From Verrucomicrobiota bacterium (GTDB lineage: Bacteria; Verrucomicrobiota; Verrucomicrobiia; Opitutales; Opitutaceae): a stretch of 8,343 nt of DNA. The notes under the pieces are model-generated. The model was not told where the DNA came from and ran no database searches. It saw nothing but the letters and a program-made list of their open reading frames with translations. The stretch spans positions 1 through 8,343 of the forward strand of contig JAURJO010000130.1 in NCBI GenBank assembly GCA_030832235.1, given 5' to 3'. Of this stretch, positions 6,711-8,343 are shown piece after piece. Each line of letters starts with the position of its first letter. Within the stretch, counting starts at the first letter, position 1. The translations under genes and the position numbers were made by a program.

Positions 6711-8171
6711 TCAGCCTTGCTTCTTTTTCCCTTTCGCCGCCGCGGGACGATAGGTCGCTCCGTTGTCCGGCGGCATCGCGCGGTGCCACTCCAGCACCGC
6801 CGCCTTGAGCCGCGCCGCCTCCGCGGGATGCTGCGCCGCGACATCGCGGGTCTCCCCGGGATCGGCCTCGAGGTCGTAAAGTTCCGCCCGCGACCCGTCG
6901 TACTCGCACATGAGTTTCCAGCGCCCGTGGCGCACCGCGAGGTCCGGCAGGTTCGCCACCCCGGAAAACGAACCGCGGTCCGGCGGACGCCGGAAAAACA
7001 ACGGCGTGCGCCGTGAATCCTCGCCGGAGCCCAGCAGGGTACGCGGCAGTGCCTCGCCATCAAACGTCACGCCCGCCGGCGGCCGTACCCCGGCCACAGC
7101 GAGCAACGTCGGCGCAAGATCGATGGTTCCGAAAACCGAGGTGCGGTTCCACGTGCCGGCACGGTCCTTCGCCAAAAGACCCGGCCCCCACACCACGAGT
7201 GGCGACCGGATGCCGCCTTCATAGAGCATCGCTTTGCTGCCGCGGAACGGTCCCGCGGATCCTGCGCCGTCCTCCGGACCGTTGTCGGAGCAGACGAGCA
7301 CGAGCGTGTTGTCGCGCAACTCCGGCGAGCGCCGGATCTCGTCGAAGAGCACCCCGAGTTGCGTGTCCATCCGCTCCAGCACCGCGTGGTACAGCGTACG
7401 CTTCGCCCCGTCGCCCCGCCGCGCGGCGGGCGGAAAGAACGGCGAATGGACGTCATCCGGCCAGAGGTTCACATAGAACGGCTTCCCGGTCGCGCCGGCC
7501 TTCCGGATGAAACCGAGCGCGGCGTCGACGAAACGTGTGGTTACTTCGTCGCGATCCGCCCAGGTGATTTCGCCGCGGCCCAGGGTATCCGACCCGAGCG
7601 CATGGCGGCGCGGTGGCGAACCGTCGCGCGCGTCGAGCAGCGGCAGCACGCGCGGACCCAGTCCCTCGAAGTTGGTGAGCGAGGCGTCGAAACCGTACTC
7701 GGTTATCAGCGGCGCCTCACCGACGTCGCGCTGGCCGCCGAGATGCCATTTTCCGAAGTGACCCGTCGCGTAGCCGGCGTCGCGCAGGATGCGCGCGAGC
7801 ATCGGCGCGCGTGGATCGAGCCATTGCGCGACACCACGGGCCTCGTTGTCGGCGCGGTTGTTAAGGTACGAGGTGATGCGCCATCGCTGCGGGTACTGGC
7901 CCGTGGAAATGGCGGCGCGGGACGGCGAACAGATCGGCGAGGCGACGTAGAACTGGCCGAAGCGCACCCCCTCGGCGGCGAGGCGATCGATATTGGGAGT
8001 ACGGGCCGCGGTGTTGCCGAAGCAGGAGAAATCCCCCCACCCCATGTCGTCGATGAACACCATGACGACATTCGGCGGCGGACGTCCGGCCGCGGCCGCG
8101 CGGGCGCTCGACGCGAGGGCCAGCAGGCAAACGGCGAATGGAAGCAGGACCATCGCGAGCGGCCTTCTCAT
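6711..8171 (-). CDS. Exported S1-type sulfatase (arylsulfatase-like)
   Basis: This 486-residue protein hydrolyses a sulfate ester, probably outside the cytoplasm. A signal peptide (residues 1-25, ending ARA) precedes an alkaline-phosphatase-fold domain. The metal-binding Asp pair is in FIDDMGWGD at 39-47. The CSPSR motif at 81-85 makes Cys81 the residue expected to become formylglycine. GHFGKWHLGG at 137-146 is sulfatase signature 2, with Lys141 and His143. His242 lies in DDVHSPF, SDNG is at 295-298, and Lys313 follows. The C-terminal subdomain ends with the common LYDLEADPGETRD (431-443) and a lysine-rich tail. The substrate cannot be read from sequence; sulfated polysaccharides are typical for this group. 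The start at 8171 begins the signal peptide and overlaps the upstream sulfatase stop in an ATGA. The frame extends 23 codons further, but those overlap the other gene. No formylglycine-generating enzyme gene is present in the window. Confidence 0.95.
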   Translation of the reverse strand: MRRPLAMVLLPFAVCLLALASSARAAAAGRPPPNVVMVFIDDMGWGDFSCFGNTAARTPNIDRLAAEGVRFGQFYVASPICSPSRAAISTGQYPQRWRITSYLNNRADNEARGVAQWLDPRAPMLARILRDAGYATGHFGKWHLGGQRDVGEAPLITEYGFDASLTNFEGLGPRVLPLLDARDGSPPRRHALGSDTLGRGEITWADRDEVTTRFVDAALGFIRKAGATGKPFYVNLWPDDVHSPFFPPAARRGDGAKRTLYHAVLERMDTQLGVLFDEIRRSPELRDNTLVLVCSDNGPEDGAGSAGPFRGSKAMLYEGGIRSPLVVWGPGLLAKDRAGTWNRTSVFGTIDLAPTLLAVAGVRPPAGVTFDGEALPRTLLGSGEDSRRTPLFFRRPPDRGSFSGVANLPDLAVRHGRWKLMCEYDGSRAELYDLEADPGETRDVAAQHPAEAARLKAAVLEWHRAMPPDNGATYRPAAAKGKKKQG

Positions 8172-8343
8172 TTCGCACCGCCCTTCTTCTTTGTCGCCGC
8201 CCCGCCGCCGCGGTGGGCCGCCCTCCCTTCGAGCGGCCAATTGCGATCGGCCACCCGCGCCGTGCGAAGGATCTCCTCCGCCCGCGCCACGAGATCGGGA
8301 CGCGCGGACGCGAGGTCGCGCGTTTCGCCGGGATCGGCCGCCA
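8168..8343 (-). CDS. C-terminal end of a second sulfatase (partial, 5' end outside window)
   Basis: Reading the minus strand from the window edge gives 57 residues and a TGA at 8168-8170. They begin with ADPGETRDLASARPDLVARA, nearly the same as the C-terminal segment of the complete sulfatase next to it (ADPGETRDVAAQHPAEAARL). This places the gene in the S1 sulfatase family. It ends with a Gly-rich and lysine-rich tail (TKKKGGAK), like its neighbour. Its TGA overlaps the neighbour's ATG by the 4-nt ATGA, the mark of translationally coupled genes in one operon. The catalytic part lies beyond the window, so activity cannot be judged. Confidence 0.85.
   Translation of the reverse strand, partial: AADPGETRDLASARPDLVARAEEILRTARVADRNWPLEGRAAHRGGGAATKKKGGAK

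Noticed and set aside
6703..6909. 69-codon upstream extension of the methyltransferase
   Set aside because: It lies over the sulfatase coding region in another frame and reads as low-complexity Arg/Gly sequence without similarity to the family.
8172..8240. 23-codon upstream extension of the complete sulfatase
   Set aside because: It would precede the signal peptide with charged residues and overlaps the C-terminus of the upstream sulfatase, which reads well in its own frame.
1..8343. CRISPR arrays, tRNA or rRNA genes, insertion sequences or prophage genes
   Set aside because: I found no regularly spaced direct repeats, no cloverleaf candidates, and no transposase, integrase or phage-like protein on either strand.

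Overview
The window is GC-rich, densely coding bacterial DNA. It combines tandem S1-type sulfatases, a TonB-dependent outer-membrane receptor, a DUF1573 protein fused to a cytochrome c domain, a YceI-like protein and a UppP with an N-terminal extension. That mix points to a Gram-negative bacterium of the Planctomycetes-Verrucomicrobia-Chlamydiae group, most likely Verrucomicrobiota (Opitutaceae-like). This placement is inferred from gene content; there is no rRNA gene or other marker here.

Layout. Left block, minus strand (4142 down to 112): trpD, then a TonB-dependent receptor 33 nt later, then the DUF1573-cytochrome c protein 98 nt further on. Middle block, plus strand (4203 to 6189): uppP, a 97-residue two-helix membrane protein and a YceI-family periplasmic protein, closed by a strong intrinsic terminator at 6216-6243. 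The two blocks diverge from a 60-nt gap holding an AT-rich 16-bp inverted repeat (4173-4188). Right block, minus strand (8343 down to 6274): the C-terminal end of one sulfatase, a complete second sulfatase joined to it by an ATGA stop/start overlap, and a small isoprenylcysteine/phospholipid-methyltransferase-like membrane protein starting about 8 nt after the second sulfatase. This block converges on the yceI block.

How the genes may work together. The sulfatases probably act outside the cytoplasm on sulfated glycans or sulfate esters. UppP recycles undecaprenyl pyrophosphate to the lipid carrier used for peptidoglycan and glycan export. YceI proteins bind polyisoprenoid lipids in the periplasm, so the uppP-yceI pairing suggests a shared lipid-carrier theme (inference). 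The receptor and the DUF1573-cytochrome protein form a second possible functional pair at the cell envelope. trpD is an ordinary tryptophan gene that heads its transcript apart from other trp genes. I see no tRNA, rRNA, CRISPR array, insertion sequence or phage gene. I found no clear novel defence or mobile system; the best leads are gene pairings and domain architectures.
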